Origin: CAZWCX01 sp964632945
GTDB taxonomy: Bacteria; Planctomycetota; MHYJ01; WSZJ01; CAZWCX01
Direction: 5' to 3'
Assembly (NCBI GenBank): GCA_964632945.1
Contig: CAZWCX010000083.1
Coordinates: 1 to 33,388 of the forward strand
DNA: 33,388 nucleotides
Shown one piece after another: positions 9,489 to 17,454 of this stretch. The position numbers and the translations under genes were made by a program. The notes under the pieces were generated by a model. The model was not told the DNA's origin and searched no databases. It saw only the letters and a list, made by a program, of their open reading frames with translations. Position 1 is the first letter of the stretch. Each line of letters begins with the position of its first letter.

Positions 9489-9836
9489 CCGACCCCCGTC
9501 GGGCGGCGAGGCCGCGCGGCGAACTCCACCAGGCCGCTTCACCGGAAGAGCAGGACGGGCACCGGTCGAGTGGACCGGTGTGCGCCGAACCGCAATGGAC
9601 GCAGGGCGGATGCGAGGATCCGTCGACGACTTGCGCGGCCTGGGGCCGGCGGCAGTCCGCGCAGAGGCGGAATTCCTGGCGGCGGGCCTCGCCCGGCAGG
9701 AAGGGCGCACCCCCCACGGAAACCCGCAGGGGCGGCAGCGAACGTGCGGGACGAGGCTCAGCCTCCCCCGATCCGGGATGCCGGACGTCACCGGCATCCC
9801 GTGCGACCGACGACCGGGGGCGCGCGCCCTTCCCGG
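9489..9836. other. 348-bp convergent gap with a cysteine-rich reading frame
   Basis: The space between the convergent DUF983 and lipoprotein genes holds the strong hairpin listed separately and a small one just after the DUF983 stop (9489-9502). On the minus strand, one open frame encodes three CxxC pairs, CADC (9663-9652), CVHC (9603-9592) and CPSC (9561-9550), resembling a zinc ribbon. A GTG at 9717 could start it, but no ribosome site is visible, and the frame runs to a stop at 9196, deep inside the antisense DUF983 gene. It could be a decayed or frameshifted zinc-ribbon gene, or chance. I do not call it as a gene. Confidence 0.3.
9774..9801. terminator. Bidirectional hairpin between convergent genes
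   Basis: A perfect 11-bp stem, CGGGATGCCGG / CCGGCATCCCG, closes a 6-nt ACGTCA loop. It lies 35 bp past the stop of the lipoprotein operon and also downstream of DUF983. There is no T-tract, so it is a terminator-like or transcript-stabilising hairpin rather than a textbook intrinsic terminator. Confidence 0.5.
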
Positions 9837-10388
9837 CTACTTGTCCCGGGTGTGGGTCAGGAACGTGTCGTTGCCGGCGGTGGACCACTTCTCGAACAGG
9901 TAGACGGTCTTTCCTTCTTCCCCCCGGGTCATCCGCGACACGACCCGCATGCCTTCGACAACGGTCTCCTTGGGCTGACCGGTGAGCAACTCCTCGCCCA
10001 ATCCCGGGTTTCCCCCGGAGGTGACTTGCGAGACCACCGGTTCGAGCGCTTTGCCGCGGGAGTCGACCACGCGGGCGAACACGGTGCCGGTGTCGGCCTT
10101 TTGCCGCTCGTAGGTGAACGTGACGACCCTCATCGTGCGCAGGTCGCGACTCCGCCACATCGGGATCGACTCGACGCGATAGCGGCCGTCCTCGGCATGG
10201 GAGACCAACCCGGTCCATCCCGAGTGCGCGGCGTTTTCCGTCACGAGGTGCTGGATGCGGGAATCGTTCCACATCCAGGTGTGCGGGGACTTCATCTTCG
10301 GCATGGCGCAGCCGGCGAGTACGCACGCGACGGCGAGCGAGCCCAGCCCGAGCCCGATCGAAGAAGAAACGCGGGAGAACGACAACAT
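9837..10388 (-). CDS. Predicted lipoprotein of unknown function
   Basis: This encodes a 183-residue protein with a lipoprotein signal: a charged start, a hydrophobic stretch (10-25), and lipobox LAGC with Cys27 as the lipidated residue. The mature part is mixed alpha/beta in character, with DSRIQHL near the N-terminus and repeated short Thr/Val-rich strands. I recognise no family or catalytic motif. ATG 10388 has a strong site, AGAGGAGGGG, just upstream; longer in-frame starts would run through the preceding gene. It lies 16 bp behind another lipoprotein gene and is almost certainly co-transcribed with it, so the two may form one envelope complex. That functional link is inference. Confidence 0.85.
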   Translation of the reverse strand: MLSFSRVSSSIGLGLGSLAVACVLAGCAMPKMKSPHTWMWNDSRIQHLVTENAAHSGWTGLVSHAEDGRYRVESIPMWRSRDLRTMRVVTFTYERQKADTGTVFARVVDSRGKALEPVVSQVTSGGNPGLGEELLTGQPKETVVEGMRVVSRMTRGEEGKTVYLFEKWSTAGNDTFLTHTRDK

Positions 10389-10404
10389 GGACCCCTCCTC
10401 TTCC

Positions 10405-10926
10405 CTACTCCGCAAAGATCCGGTCGAACTCGGCGAGCGCCGCCGCTTCCTTGGCGCCGCCCGCGGCGGCGGCCTGGGCCAATCGTCCTCGCAGGGCGGT
10501 CCGCTCGGCGGCAAACGTCGCCGGGAGCACGTCGCCGAGGATCCGGCGCTCTCTCAAGACCCGCAGATGGGTCACGTCATGTTCGGTCTGAGTGCTGAGG
10601 CCCTTTTTGATGCGGCCGTGCTGCCAATCGCGCAGGCGGGTCAGGCAGTCGCGGCGGCGGGTGTGATACGTGTTGACCGGCAGCCAGCCCAACGTCCACT
10701 CCAGGTCCGCGACGGCCACCTGCTGCTCATAGACGGCGCCCCAGGCGGATTCGTCCGTGCGGGCCCGGGCCTCGAGCTCGCGCAACAGATGATTGGCGTG
10801 TTTCCACTGGAACTTGGTCTGATCGGTATTGACCTTGTTGAGGGGCGGCGGCGTGACGTTGTTCTTGCACCCTGCGAACGACGCGGCAAGGACCGCGGCG
10901 AGCGCAAACACGGCGGCGCGGGACAT
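10405..10926 (-). CDS. Predicted lipoprotein, first gene of a two-lipoprotein operon
   Basis: This encodes a 173-residue protein with a signal peptide ending in lipobox FAGC (Cys20), then a short Pro/Asn linker (KNNVTPPPLN). The mature region is almost entirely helical and charged, rich in Arg, Glu, Ala and Leu, with several Trp (WKHANHLL, LEWTLGWLP). It could fold as a helical bundle exposed in the periplasm. ATG 10926 is preceded by GGAGGG at good spacing. No known domain is evident. A candidate promoter lies about 90 bp upstream and the second lipoprotein gene follows after 16 bp. Confidence 0.85.
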   Translation of the reverse strand: MSRAAVFALAAVLAASFAGCKNNVTPPPLNKVNTDQTKFQWKHANHLLRELEARARTDESAWGAVYEQQVAVADLEWTLGWLPVNTYHTRRRDCLTRLRDWQHGRIKKGLSTQTEHDVTHLRVLRERRILGDVLPATFAAERTALRGRLAQAAAAGGAKEAAALAEFDRIFAE

Positions 10927-10971
10927 GAGACACCCTCCACAGACGTCGGACGCGCGGCGCGAGCCGACCAC

Positions 10972-10991
10972 CGCGGGGACGCATCCCCGCG
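10972..10991. other. Hairpin in the leader of the lipoprotein operon
   Basis: CGCGGGGA / TCCCCGCG form a perfect 8-bp stem around a CGCA loop. It lies between the candidate promoter at 11016-11044 and the lipoprotein start, and also 80 bp past the stop of the upstream 60-residue gene. It may be a terminator of that gene or an mRNA leader structure; there is no T-tract. Confidence 0.4.
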
Positions 10992-11015
10992 TCGCGCGAA
11001 GCCGATCCGTCCGGG

Positions 11016-11044
11016 AGTGTAGAAGAGCCGCCCGGGGAACGCAA
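11016..11044 (-). promoter_or_regulatory. Candidate vegetative promoter of the lipoprotein operon
   Basis: Minus strand TTGCGT (11044-11039), exactly 17 nt, then TACACT (11021-11016). It uses the same spacing as the other candidate promoters in this window and lies upstream of the lipoprotein pair. The -35 match is weak. Confidence 0.4.
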
Positions 11045-11071
11045 GGTTCTCGTGCGCCATCCGGGCGTTCC

Positions 11072-11254
11072 CTACACGGCCTTTTCGCTCAGCCGAACCA
11101 GCAGGTCCTTGACGAATTCCTCCCGCCGCTTGAGGCCCTCGCGGAACTCGAAGCGGTCCGTGCCGGCGATCTCCATCCGCAGATCGCCGAGAAAATCCTC
11201 GAGAATTTCGTGCAGCACGCGCGCCTGATCGGCGGAGAGTTGCAACTGCAGCAT
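11072..11254 (-). CDS. Small conserved 60-residue protein
   Basis: The protein starts MLQLQLSADQARVL and continues as two amphipathic helices with many acidic and Arg residues (DLRMEIAGTDR, EGLKRREEFVKDLL). I recognise the pattern as a recurrent short hypothetical protein of high-GC bacteria; no function is known to me. It has no signal or membrane segment and is probably a small cytosolic helical-hairpin protein. An AGGAGG site lies at ideal distance from ATG 11254, and a promoter with an unusual flanking dyad lies just upstream. It stands alone between the rhomboid and lipoprotein genes, all on the minus strand. Confidence 0.85.
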   Translation of the reverse strand: MLQLQLSADQARVLHEILEDFLGDLRMEIAGTDRFEFREGLKRREEFVKDLLVRLSEKAV

Positions 11255-11276
11255 GGCTTCCTCCTCTCCATTCCGT

Positions 11277-11322
11277 GGCCGACTTTATTGTAGCGCACGG
11301 GTCGCCGCGGGGAAAGTCGGCC
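11277..11322 (-). promoter_or_regulatory. Promoter of the 60-residue gene framed by a 10-bp inverted repeat
   Basis: Minus strand TTTCCC (11315-11310), 17 nt, TACAAT (11292-11287). A perfect inverted repeat, GGCCGACTTT (11277-11286) and AAAGTCGGCC (11313-11322), brackets it so that one arm overlaps the -35 box and the other the expected start site. This could be an operator pair or a DNA cruciform; no regulator gene is adjacent. Confidence 0.45.
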
Positions 11323-11405
11323 TTCCCTGCCCTCCCGGTCCGCACCGCACGCTTCGGCGTCCCCGGGCGCCACCCGCCTGCCCCACGCCGGGTGCCGCGC
11401 GCGGG

Positions 11406-12281
11406 CTATCTCCGGTACTTGCGGCTGGCTTCGTGGAGGAAGCTGCGCTCCTCCTCCGTCAGGCTGGGCAGCCCTTCGCGCGAGATCTTGTCGAGGAGGG
11501 CGTCGACGCGGGCGCTCACCGCGGGATCGGGAGGCGGCTCCAGGCGGGGCGGCTCGACCTCCGCCTGGGTGCGACGCGGCGCGCGCGGCGCCGACCGGCG
11601 GAAGGGCCAGCGCCCCCGCGGTCCGGCGGGACCGAACGGGCGCAGATCGAAGCGATAGAAGAGCAGCCCGGTCAAGGCGCCGCCCAGGTGGGCCGCATGG
11701 GCCACCCCGGACCCGCCGCCGACTACCCCCATCAGGTCCATCGCCACGTACAGGATGGCGGCCCACTTGATCGTGAGCGGGAGGATTCCCCAAATGTAGA
11801 TCTGGCGGTTGGGATACAGGAAGGCGTACACGACCACGACGCCCATGACCGCCCCGCTCGCGCCGAGCGCGGGAACCTGGGGTGCGCCGATCGCGCTCTT
11901 CAGCAGGACGTGTCCGATCCCGGCGACGACGGCGGACCCCAGATAGAGCGCGGCGTAGTCCCAGACCCCGTAGAGGTCCTCCAACTCCCGCCCGAACCAC
12001 CACACGAACAGCATGTTGAAGAGCAGGTGCCAGGGATCCATGTGCGAAAACGCGTGCGTCAGCAGGGTGTGCACGCGGAAGTGCTCGACGATGCCGATCG
12101 TGCTGACGGTGAATTGCTGACTGAGGACCGCGCCGAGGGTGGGCGAGAGGGTCCGGAACTGCCAGAGAACGAAGATCGTCACGTTGGTGACGATGAGCCA
12201 CCAGGTCAGGGAGCGGCCGCGCCAGAAGGCGAGGCGGAATCGGGGCGCGTCCCCCATGTAGTCCCGGTCGTACAGGCCCAT
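11406..12281 (-). CDS. Rhomboid intramembrane serine protease with DUF6576-like tail
   Basis: This encodes a 291-residue polytopic membrane protein. Rhomboid hallmarks are in order: HLLFNM (His85, Asn89) in an early helix, catalytic Ser142 in GASGA, and catalytic His198 in AHAAHLGG. About six hydrophobic segments span residues 25-210, followed by an Arg/Pro-rich cytoplasmic linker. A final helical module with DALLDKISREG and LTEEERSFL resembles the DUF6576 tail found on some bacterial rhomboids. It should cleave transmembrane substrates in the inner membrane; the substrate is unknown. ATG 12281 is preceded by GAGG and, farther up, by a good promoter. It diverges from the gluzincin gene, another protease, which may or may not be meaningful. 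Confidence 0.93.
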   Translation of the reverse strand: MGLYDRDYMGDAPRFRLAFWRGRSLTWWLIVTNVTIFVLWQFRTLSPTLGAVLSQQFTVSTIGIVEHFRVHTLLTHAFSHMDPWHLLFNMLFVWWFGRELEDLYGVWDYAALYLGSAVVAGIGHVLLKSAIGAPQVPALGASGAVMGVVVVYAFLYPNRQIYIWGILPLTIKWAAILYVAMDLMGVVGGGSGVAHAAHLGGALTGLLFYRFDLRPFGPAGPRGRWPFRRSAPRAPRRTQAEVEPPRLEPPPDPAVSARVDALLDKISREGLPSLTEEERSFLHEASRKYRR

Positions 12282-12310
12282 GTCCTGACCTCGCAGCGGC
12301 TCCTCCGGAG

Positions 12311-12339
12311 AGTATACGCCCGGGCGGAAACCCCTGCAA
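12311..12339 (-). promoter_or_regulatory. Candidate promoter of the rhomboid gene
   Basis: Minus strand TTGCAG (12339-12334), a 17-nt spacer, TATACT (12316-12311), about 30 bp upstream of the rhomboid ATG. It is back to back with the plus-strand promoter at 12382-12410. Confidence 0.55.
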
Positions 12340-12381
12340 CCCTCCCGTCCCGGACCGCGGCGTGGGCCCTTCGAGTCCGCC

Positions 12382-12410
12382 TTGACCCCGACCTTCCCCG
12401 CTGGTATCCT
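12382..12410 (+). promoter_or_regulatory. Candidate promoter of the multidomain gluzincin gene
   Basis: TTGACC (12382-12387), 17 nt, TATCCT (12405-12410), followed about 50 bp later by the ATG at 12462. It diverges from the rhomboid promoter within the 180-bp intergenic space. Confidence 0.55.
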
Positions 12411-12461
12411 CGCCGAATCCGGCGTGCGCATCACAATCCATTTCCCCGAGAGAGGGCCCAC

Positions 12462-15400
12462 ATGCCGAGCACCGCGGACACCCGCCTGGGCGATCTCCTT
12501 CGCAAGCACGGCCTCGTCTCCCGCGCGGATCTCGAGGAGGCGCAGAAGCGGCTCGACGCCGGGGACCGCCGCGACATCGTCGACGTGCTGGTAGAGGGCA
12601 AGAAGCTCGACGGCGACGCGGGGAAGGCGTTCGCGGAGGCGATCGCGGAGCCGGGTCGGCGTTCCCATACGCTGACGCCGGTCGACCTGAACGTGCTGCA
12701 GCGGCTGGCGGAGCAGAAGCTGTGTACCGCCTCGACGTTGCAGGCCGCGCTGGGCGCCCAACGTCGCCTTCACGAGCAGTGCCGCGTGCGCCGGCCGCTG
12801 GTCGAAGTGCTGGCCGCCCAGGGGAAGCTGGACCGCCGTCGCGCCGAGGAGACGATCTCGCTTGCGCGGGTGGCGCTGCCCAAGGCCGATCCCGCGTGGT
12901 TCGACCTGGTGATGACGACGGAGGAGCAGGAGGCGCGGCTGCGCGCGGCGATGCAGAAACCCGGCCTGGTTTCCGAAGCCGACATGGAGAAGTGCCTGAA
13001 GCTGCTCCAGGCGATGTCGCGGCTGGGGATGGACCGGAAAGTCGGCGAGGTGCTGATGATCCTGGGCGTCCTGAAGCGCAGCCAGCTCGACGACCTTCCC
13101 GAGGCCGGGGCCGGCGGCGGCCGGAAGCCCCGGGAAGCGCGCGCCGCGGTTCCCGCGGCCGCACCGGAGGCGCGACCGACCCCGCGGGCGGGCGTCGACG
13201 CGCGGGACGCGAAAGAGGCGCGCGAGGCGCGTCCGCGGGCGGTTCGGCGCCGGAATCCCGTCCTGTCCGCCCTCCCGGCCGTGCTGGCCCTGGCCTTCTT
13301 CGGGGGCGTCGGCTGGTTCGTGATGAAGAACAAGCCGTTCGGCTCGACGCCGGCGCCGGTCCTGCCCGGCGGGCCCGACACCGCCAAGTACGCCGCGGGG
13401 GGATCCTCGGGGGAGGCCGACCCGGGCGGTGCTCCGTCCGGGGATCTGCAGCTGCCGCCGGCGATGGCGTCTTCCATCCTGCACGAGGGAAAGAACGCGC
13501 AGCGCGGGCGCGACGTGTTCGGTGCGCTGGCGAAGTTCGATACGCTGATGCGGAAAGGACCGCGGGACGGCGACGTCCGGGGGGAGATCGAGCGGCGCCA
13601 CGCGCCGGTCGCCGCCATGGCGCGCGCCCTGGATGCCCTGATCGTGGCGATCGCGGAAAAGAAGGACTCGCCGCGGGAGCACATTTTCGAGAACGGCGTC
13701 ACGCGCCGCCTCGCGGGGGCCACCCGGGACGCCCTCACCGTGTCGTCGCCGGCGCTCGAAACCCCCGCGGCGCTTCCCTGGCCCAAGGTGGGCGCGCGGG
13801 ACGTCGTCCGCCTGCTGGTCGACACCGGCGCTGCCGATAAGGAACCGCTCGGCGCGGCGGCCTACGCGGCGGAGTACGATTCCACGCGCGGCCTCGGGGA
13901 CTTGCTGGCCCGGCTGTCCGAGGCGGACCGAACCCGTCTCCTCGAGTGGTATCCGACCGCCCGAACCGGCGCGCCGCAGGCGGCGGACGTGGAGGCTCCG
14001 GAGGGACCGGGACCGGGCGGACCGACCCCGGAGGAGATCGCCGGCGGCAGCGGAACGAGCGGACCGGGCGGCAGCGGCGGGACCGGCGAGCGCGTCCCGG
14101 CGGAGGACGCGACCGCCAAGGAGATCGCCGCGGCCGTGACCAAGGCCAACGATCTCGACCAGGCCGGCAAAGCAGACGACGCCCTCGGCGTCCTCAAGCC
14201 GTTGCGCGAGCGCCATCGCGGCACTCCCCGCGCGGCCCCCCTGGATGCGGCCTGGGACCGCATCGCCGCGCGCTTCGTCCGCACCCTCGACGCCTTCGAC
14301 CAGCAGGGCGACGCCATGCGGTGGCAGGCCCTCAACGGCAAGGCGGAGTGGAACTCCCAGGCCGACCGGGTACGCTCCGGCGCCGGCTCCCTGCGCTGGG
14401 AAACCTCCGGCGGCGACATGACCGGAGTCCTGGGCGCCTGCGAGCACCCGGATTGGACGGGATACGCCTGGTTGTCGGTGTGGGTGCACGCGGAGAAGCC
14501 CGGCTTTTCCCTCGAGGTGCGGGCCTCCACCGGGGCCCAGGACGGCCTGAGCCACGTGCAGCCCGTGGATTGGACCGGCTGGAAGCGGTTGCGTGTGCGA
14601 CTGGACAAGTTCCGCCGCATCGGCAAGCCCGACCTGAAGAACATCCAGGGGCTCGGCCTGATGGCCTACAAGGCCGCGGACCGGTCCGTCCTGTTCGTGG
14701 ACGAACTGCGGCTGGAAGCCGAGAAGATCCCCGCCGCGCTCGGCATCGAGTCCGGCGAACCGGAAGAGATCGCGGGATCGGGACCCGGTGGACGGACCCC
14801 GGGCGGATCCGCCGGCGGGAGCGGCGGGAGCGGCGGTTCCGCCGGCCCCGTGCCGGAGCGTCCCAAGGGCTGGCCCCGCCCCACCGGCCGCCACTTCGTG
14901 AACCTGGACCATGCCGTGGCCCTCGTGGCCCCGCAGGGCTGGAAGGTCATCCCCGCGCCCAAGGAGGTCAACGCCGAATTCGCCCGCGAGGAGTCGATCA
15001 AGACCGTCGTTCGGTTCGACGACAAGCGCGCGGATCCGGAGAACTTCGCCATCTCCATGGACCTGAACGTGATCCCCCGCGCTTCCTCGCTGGAGGACGC
15101 GGTCAAGACCTACCTCGCCCAGGTGCGCGAATCGGTCGAGCCGCAGAACGTGAAGCCGATGCGCATCGGTCCGTGGGAAGCCCGATTCTTCCAGCTCCCG
15201 GGGCGGTTCTTCCACAACGTCATCGCCGTCTTCGAGGGATCCCGCGCCGCGGTCATGACCTTCTCGTCCGGCGAACGATACGGGAAGAAGAAGGCGGAAA
15301 CTTTCCTGCAGACCGCGCGCACGTTCCTGTTCCTTTGCGAAGCCGACGTGCGGCTGCTTCGCTCCAAGCAGCAGGGCCTGACCAACCTGCCGCCGGGGTG

Positions 15401-16169
15401 GAAGGTGCACAACACGGAACACTATGAAGTGCAGTACAACTCGGACGACGAATTCGCCCGCCAGGTGGGCAAGCACCTCGAGGCGATCCTGAGAGAATAC
15501 CTCAAACGCTGGCCGCTGGAGTCCTCGATGGACGAGATCACCGGCAAGGTCACGCAGGCGCTGGAACGGTTCACGGTGAAGATCTTCAAGACGTACGAGG
15601 AGTTCAATTCCTACGCGGCGTCGAACGGGGTCGGCGGCGCGGCGGCCTACTTCAGCCCGATGCAGAACGAGCTGGTGGGCTACAAGACCACCGACCAGGG
15701 CAAGGACAAGACCTTCCACATCATGTATCACGAGGCCAGTCACCAGTACCTGCACATGTACATGGGCCGCGAGGTGGACCTGCCGATCTGGCTCAATGAA
15801 GGGGTGGCCGAGTACTTCTACGGCGGGGAATTCAAGCCGGACGGTTCGTTCCGGATCGAGGAGAACAAGGATCGAATTTCGGACATCAAGGAGGCGATCC
15901 GGATCGGTACGTACGTACCGCTCAAGGACATCTTCCAGTATTCGCAGGCGCAGTACTACGCGAATGCGCAGATCTGCTACGCGGAGGGATGGGCGATCGC
16001 CTACTTCCTCTGGACGACGAAGGACCCCAAGTACGTCGGCCGGCTGGACCGCTACTACGATGTGCTGAAGAGCAGCGGCAGCAAGGACGAGGCGCACCAG
16101 GCGGCGTTCGGAGACCTCGACATCCAGAAGTTCGAGGACGACTGGAAGAAATACACCCTGGGGCTCTAG
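12462..16169 (+). CDS. Membrane-anchored multidomain gluzincin metallopeptidase (DUF1570-like)
   Basis: This encodes a 1235-residue protein. Three helical repeats resembling the N-terminal domain of type II secretion ATPases occupy residues 1-210 (e.g. GDLLRKHGLVSRADLEEAQ, then GLVSEADMEKCLKLLQ). A single membrane helix follows (about 266-287), with a basic segment before it, so the N-terminus should be cytoplasmic and the rest outside. Next come a helical region, a Gly/Ser linker, a beta-rich domain resembling CBM11/CIA30-type carbohydrate-binding folds (about 620-760), a second Gly/Ser linker, another beta domain, and the C-terminal peptidase. The zinc site is His1090-Glu-Ala-Ser-His1094 with third ligand Glu1113 in WLNEGVAEYF, as in gluzincins of the DUF1570 type. 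A GAGAGGG site precedes ATG 12462. It is a monocistronic, convergent neighbour of the GGDEF genes. The substrate is unknown. Confidence 0.88.
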   Translation: MPSTADTRLGDLLRKHGLVSRADLEEAQKRLDAGDRRDIVDVLVEGKKLDGDAGKAFAEAIAEPGRRSHTLTPVDLNVLQRLAEQKLCTASTLQAALGAQRRLHEQCRVRRPLVEVLAAQGKLDRRRAEETISLARVALPKADPAWFDLVMTTEEQEARLRAAMQKPGLVSEADMEKCLKLLQAMSRLGMDRKVGEVLMILGVLKRSQLDDLPEAGAGGGRKPREARAAVPAAAPEARPTPRAGVDARDAKEAREARPRAVRRRNPVLSALPAVLALAFFGGVGWFVMKNKPFGSTPAPVLPGGPDTAKYAAGGSSGEADPGGAPSGDLQLPPAMASSILHEGKNAQRGRDVFGALAKFDTLMRKGPRDGDVRGEIERRHAPVAAMARALDALIVAIAEKKDSPREHIFENGVTRRLAGATRDALTVSSPALETPAALPWPKVGARDVVRLLVDTGAADKEPLGAAAYAAEYDSTRGLGDLLARLSEADRTRLLEWYPTARTGAPQAADVEAPEGPGPGGPTPEEIAGGSGTSGPGGSGGTGERVPAEDATAKEIAAAVTKANDLDQAGKADDALGVLKPLRERHRGTPRAAPLDAAWDRIAARFVRTLDAFDQQGDAMRWQALNGKAEWNSQADRVRSGAGSLRWETSGGDMTGVLGACEHPDWTGYAWLSVWVHAEKPGFSLEVRASTGAQDGLSHVQPVDWTGWKRLRVRLDKFRRIGKPDLKNIQGLGLMAYKAADRSVLFVDELRLEAEKIPAALGIESGEPEEIAGSGPGGRTPGGSAGGSGGSGGSAGPVPERPKGWPRPTGRHFVNLDHAVALVAPQGWKVIPAPKEVNAEFAREESIKTVVRFDDKRADPENFAISMDLNVIPRASSLEDAVKTYLAQVRESVEPQNVKPMRIGPWEARFFQLPGRFFHNVIAVFEGSRAAVMTFSSGERYGKKKAETFLQTARTFLFLCEADVRLLRSKQQGLTNLPPGWKVHNTEHYEVQYNSDDEFARQVGKHLEAILREYLKRWPLESSMDEITGKVTQALERFTVKIFKTYEEFNSYAASNGVGGAAAYFSPMQNELVGYKTTDQGKDKTFHIMYHEASHQYLHMYMGREVDLPIWLNEGVAEYFYGGEFKPDGSFRIEENKDRISDIKEAIRIGTYVPLKDIFQYSQAQYYANAQICYAEGWAIAYFLWTTKDPKYVGRLDRYYDVLKSSGSKDEAHQAAFGDLDIQKFEDDWKKYTLGL

Positions 16170-16250
16170 CCCGGAATCCGGGGGCCGGCGCGACGAGGTC
16201 CGGCGATCCCCGATGGGGGCCGCGCCGGACCGCGGGAGAGGCGTCCCGCG
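16170..16250. terminator. Cluster of hairpins between convergent genes
   Basis: The 127-bp gap between the gluzincin and GGDEF stops holds three stems: CCCGG-AAT-CCGGG directly after the gluzincin stop, a 9-bp GGTCCGGCG / CGCCGGACC stem (16197-16231) with an inner CCCC/GGGG stem, and CGCGGGA / TCCCGCG (16231-16250). There are no T-tracts. The arrangement fits a bidirectional terminator region. Confidence 0.5.
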
Positions 16251-16296
16251 AAGGCCCCGCGGGACCACGCGCGACGCACCCCCCGCGCGCGCGGGC

Positions 16297-17373
16297 TCAG
16301 CGACCCGCCCGGCGGGCGTGGCTGTCCGCAGCCAGGCGGCGCGAGCGCTTGCGCGGCGGCTTCGGCGGGGCCTTGAGCTCGCCCGCCGCCATCACACGGT
16401 CCCGGCCTGCGCGCTTGGCGGCATACAGGGCGTCGTCCGCCGCCTTGATCAGGGCCTCCGGGTCCTCGGCATCGTCCGGGTACGAAGCCAGCCCGACGCT
16501 GACCGTCATCCGGAGCCGCAGCGCGGCGCCCCCGAGGTCCGTAGCGGCCACCTGCCGGCGCAGGCGCTCGGCGATGTGCCGCGCCCCGTCCCGCCCGGTG
16601 TTCGGCAGGACGAGCAGAAACTCCTCCCCGCCGTAGCGCGAGAGGATGTCGGCCTCGCGCGTGTGTTCGCGCAGGATCTGCGCCATCCCCATCAGCACCC
16701 GGTCCCCGGCCGGATGCCCGTGCGTGTCGTTGACCCGCTTGAAGTGATCGAGGTCGAGCATGAGCAGGCTCAACGGCGTCCGATACCGCTTCGCCTCCGC
16801 CGTCTCCTCGCGGGTCCGGCGCAGGACGAACCGGTGGTTGTAGAGCCCCGTGAGTCCGTCCGAAATCGAGAGTTCGTACAGGCGGTGATTCTCGATTTCC
16901 AGGGACACATGGTCGGCGAGCAGCAGCAGCAATTCGATGTCCGCCTTCCTGAAGGCGTTGACCTTGCTGCGATGGGTCAGGTTGAGGACCCCGATCGTCT
17001 TCCCCCCCGCCATCAACGGGACCGACATCAGGGAGCGGATGCTGGTCCGCTGGCCGGCCACCGGAACGTAGCGCGGGTCCTTGCGGGCATCGCGAATCAG
17101 GCAGGGCCTGCGGAACTTGGCCACCCAGCCGGCGACCCCCTCGCCGACGCGGAAGCGGATGTTCTGGACCTCCCACTTGGAGAGGCCGATCGCGTCCCGG
17201 AAGATCAGCCACTTGCCGGCCGCGTCGGTCAGCATGACCGAGCAATCGTCGGCGGGAACCATGCGCAGAAGTTGGCGCATGACCTCGCGGAGGACCGGGT
17301 CGAGCCCCCGGTCCGAGGCCACCACCTTGGTGATGCGACGCAGCGCGCGAACGAGTTCGGTCCGTTGGGGCAT
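16297..17373 (-). CDS. GAF-GGDEF diguanylate cyclase
   Basis: This encodes a 358-residue soluble protein. A GAF sensor domain (about 20-165) is followed by a GGDEF domain (about 170-335) with an intact GGEEF active site (248-252). A canonical inhibitory I-site, READ, lies five residues before it (239-242), so product feedback is expected. It should make cyclic di-GMP from two GTP. The tail is Lys/Arg/Pro-rich and possibly nucleic-acid or membrane associating. ATG 17373 follows GGAGGG; the longer upstream ATG has no such site. It lies 81 bp downstream of, and on the same strand as, the GGDEF/sigma-54 activator gene, and has its own candidate promoter in that gap. The two cyclases probably serve one signalling circuit. 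Confidence 0.93.
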   Translation of the reverse strand: MPQRTELVRALRRITKVVASDRGLDPVLREVMRQLLRMVPADDCSVMLTDAAGKWLIFRDAIGLSKWEVQNIRFRVGEGVAGWVAKFRRPCLIRDARKDPRYVPVAGQRTSIRSLMSVPLMAGGKTIGVLNLTHRSKVNAFRKADIELLLLLADHVSLEIENHRLYELSISDGLTGLYNHRFVLRRTREETAEAKRYRTPLSLLMLDLDHFKRVNDTHGHPAGDRVLMGMAQILREHTREADILSRYGGEEFLLVLPNTGRDGARHIAERLRRQVAATDLGGAALRLRMTVSVGLASYPDDAEDPEALIKAADDALYAAKRAGRDRVMAAGELKAPPKPPRKRSRRLAADSHARRAGR

Positions 17374-17395
17374 TTCGACGACCCTCCAGTGCCCG

Positions 17396-17424
17396 AGGGT
17401 ACTGGGCGGCCGAGGGGGCGTCAA
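17396..17424 (-). promoter_or_regulatory. Candidate promoter of the GAF-GGDEF gene
   Basis: Minus strand TTGACG (17424-17419), 17 nt, TACCCT (17401-17396), 23 bp before the ATG. It would allow the cyclase to be expressed independently of the upstream activator gene. Confidence 0.4.
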
Positions 17425-17454
17425 GGGAGAGCGACCGCGGTTCGCACCGCCCCC

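Noticed and set aside
14811..14850. Short tandem GGCGGGAGC repeats as a possible regulatory or CRISPR-like array
   Set aside because: They encode an in-frame Gly/Ser linker of the gluzincin, have no spacers and need no other explanation.
12282..16268. Long minus-strand extension of the rhomboid frame through the gluzincin locus
   Set aside because: The extension has no domains and lies antisense to clear peptidase motifs. The rhomboid has a proper ATG, ribosome site and promoter at 12281-12339.
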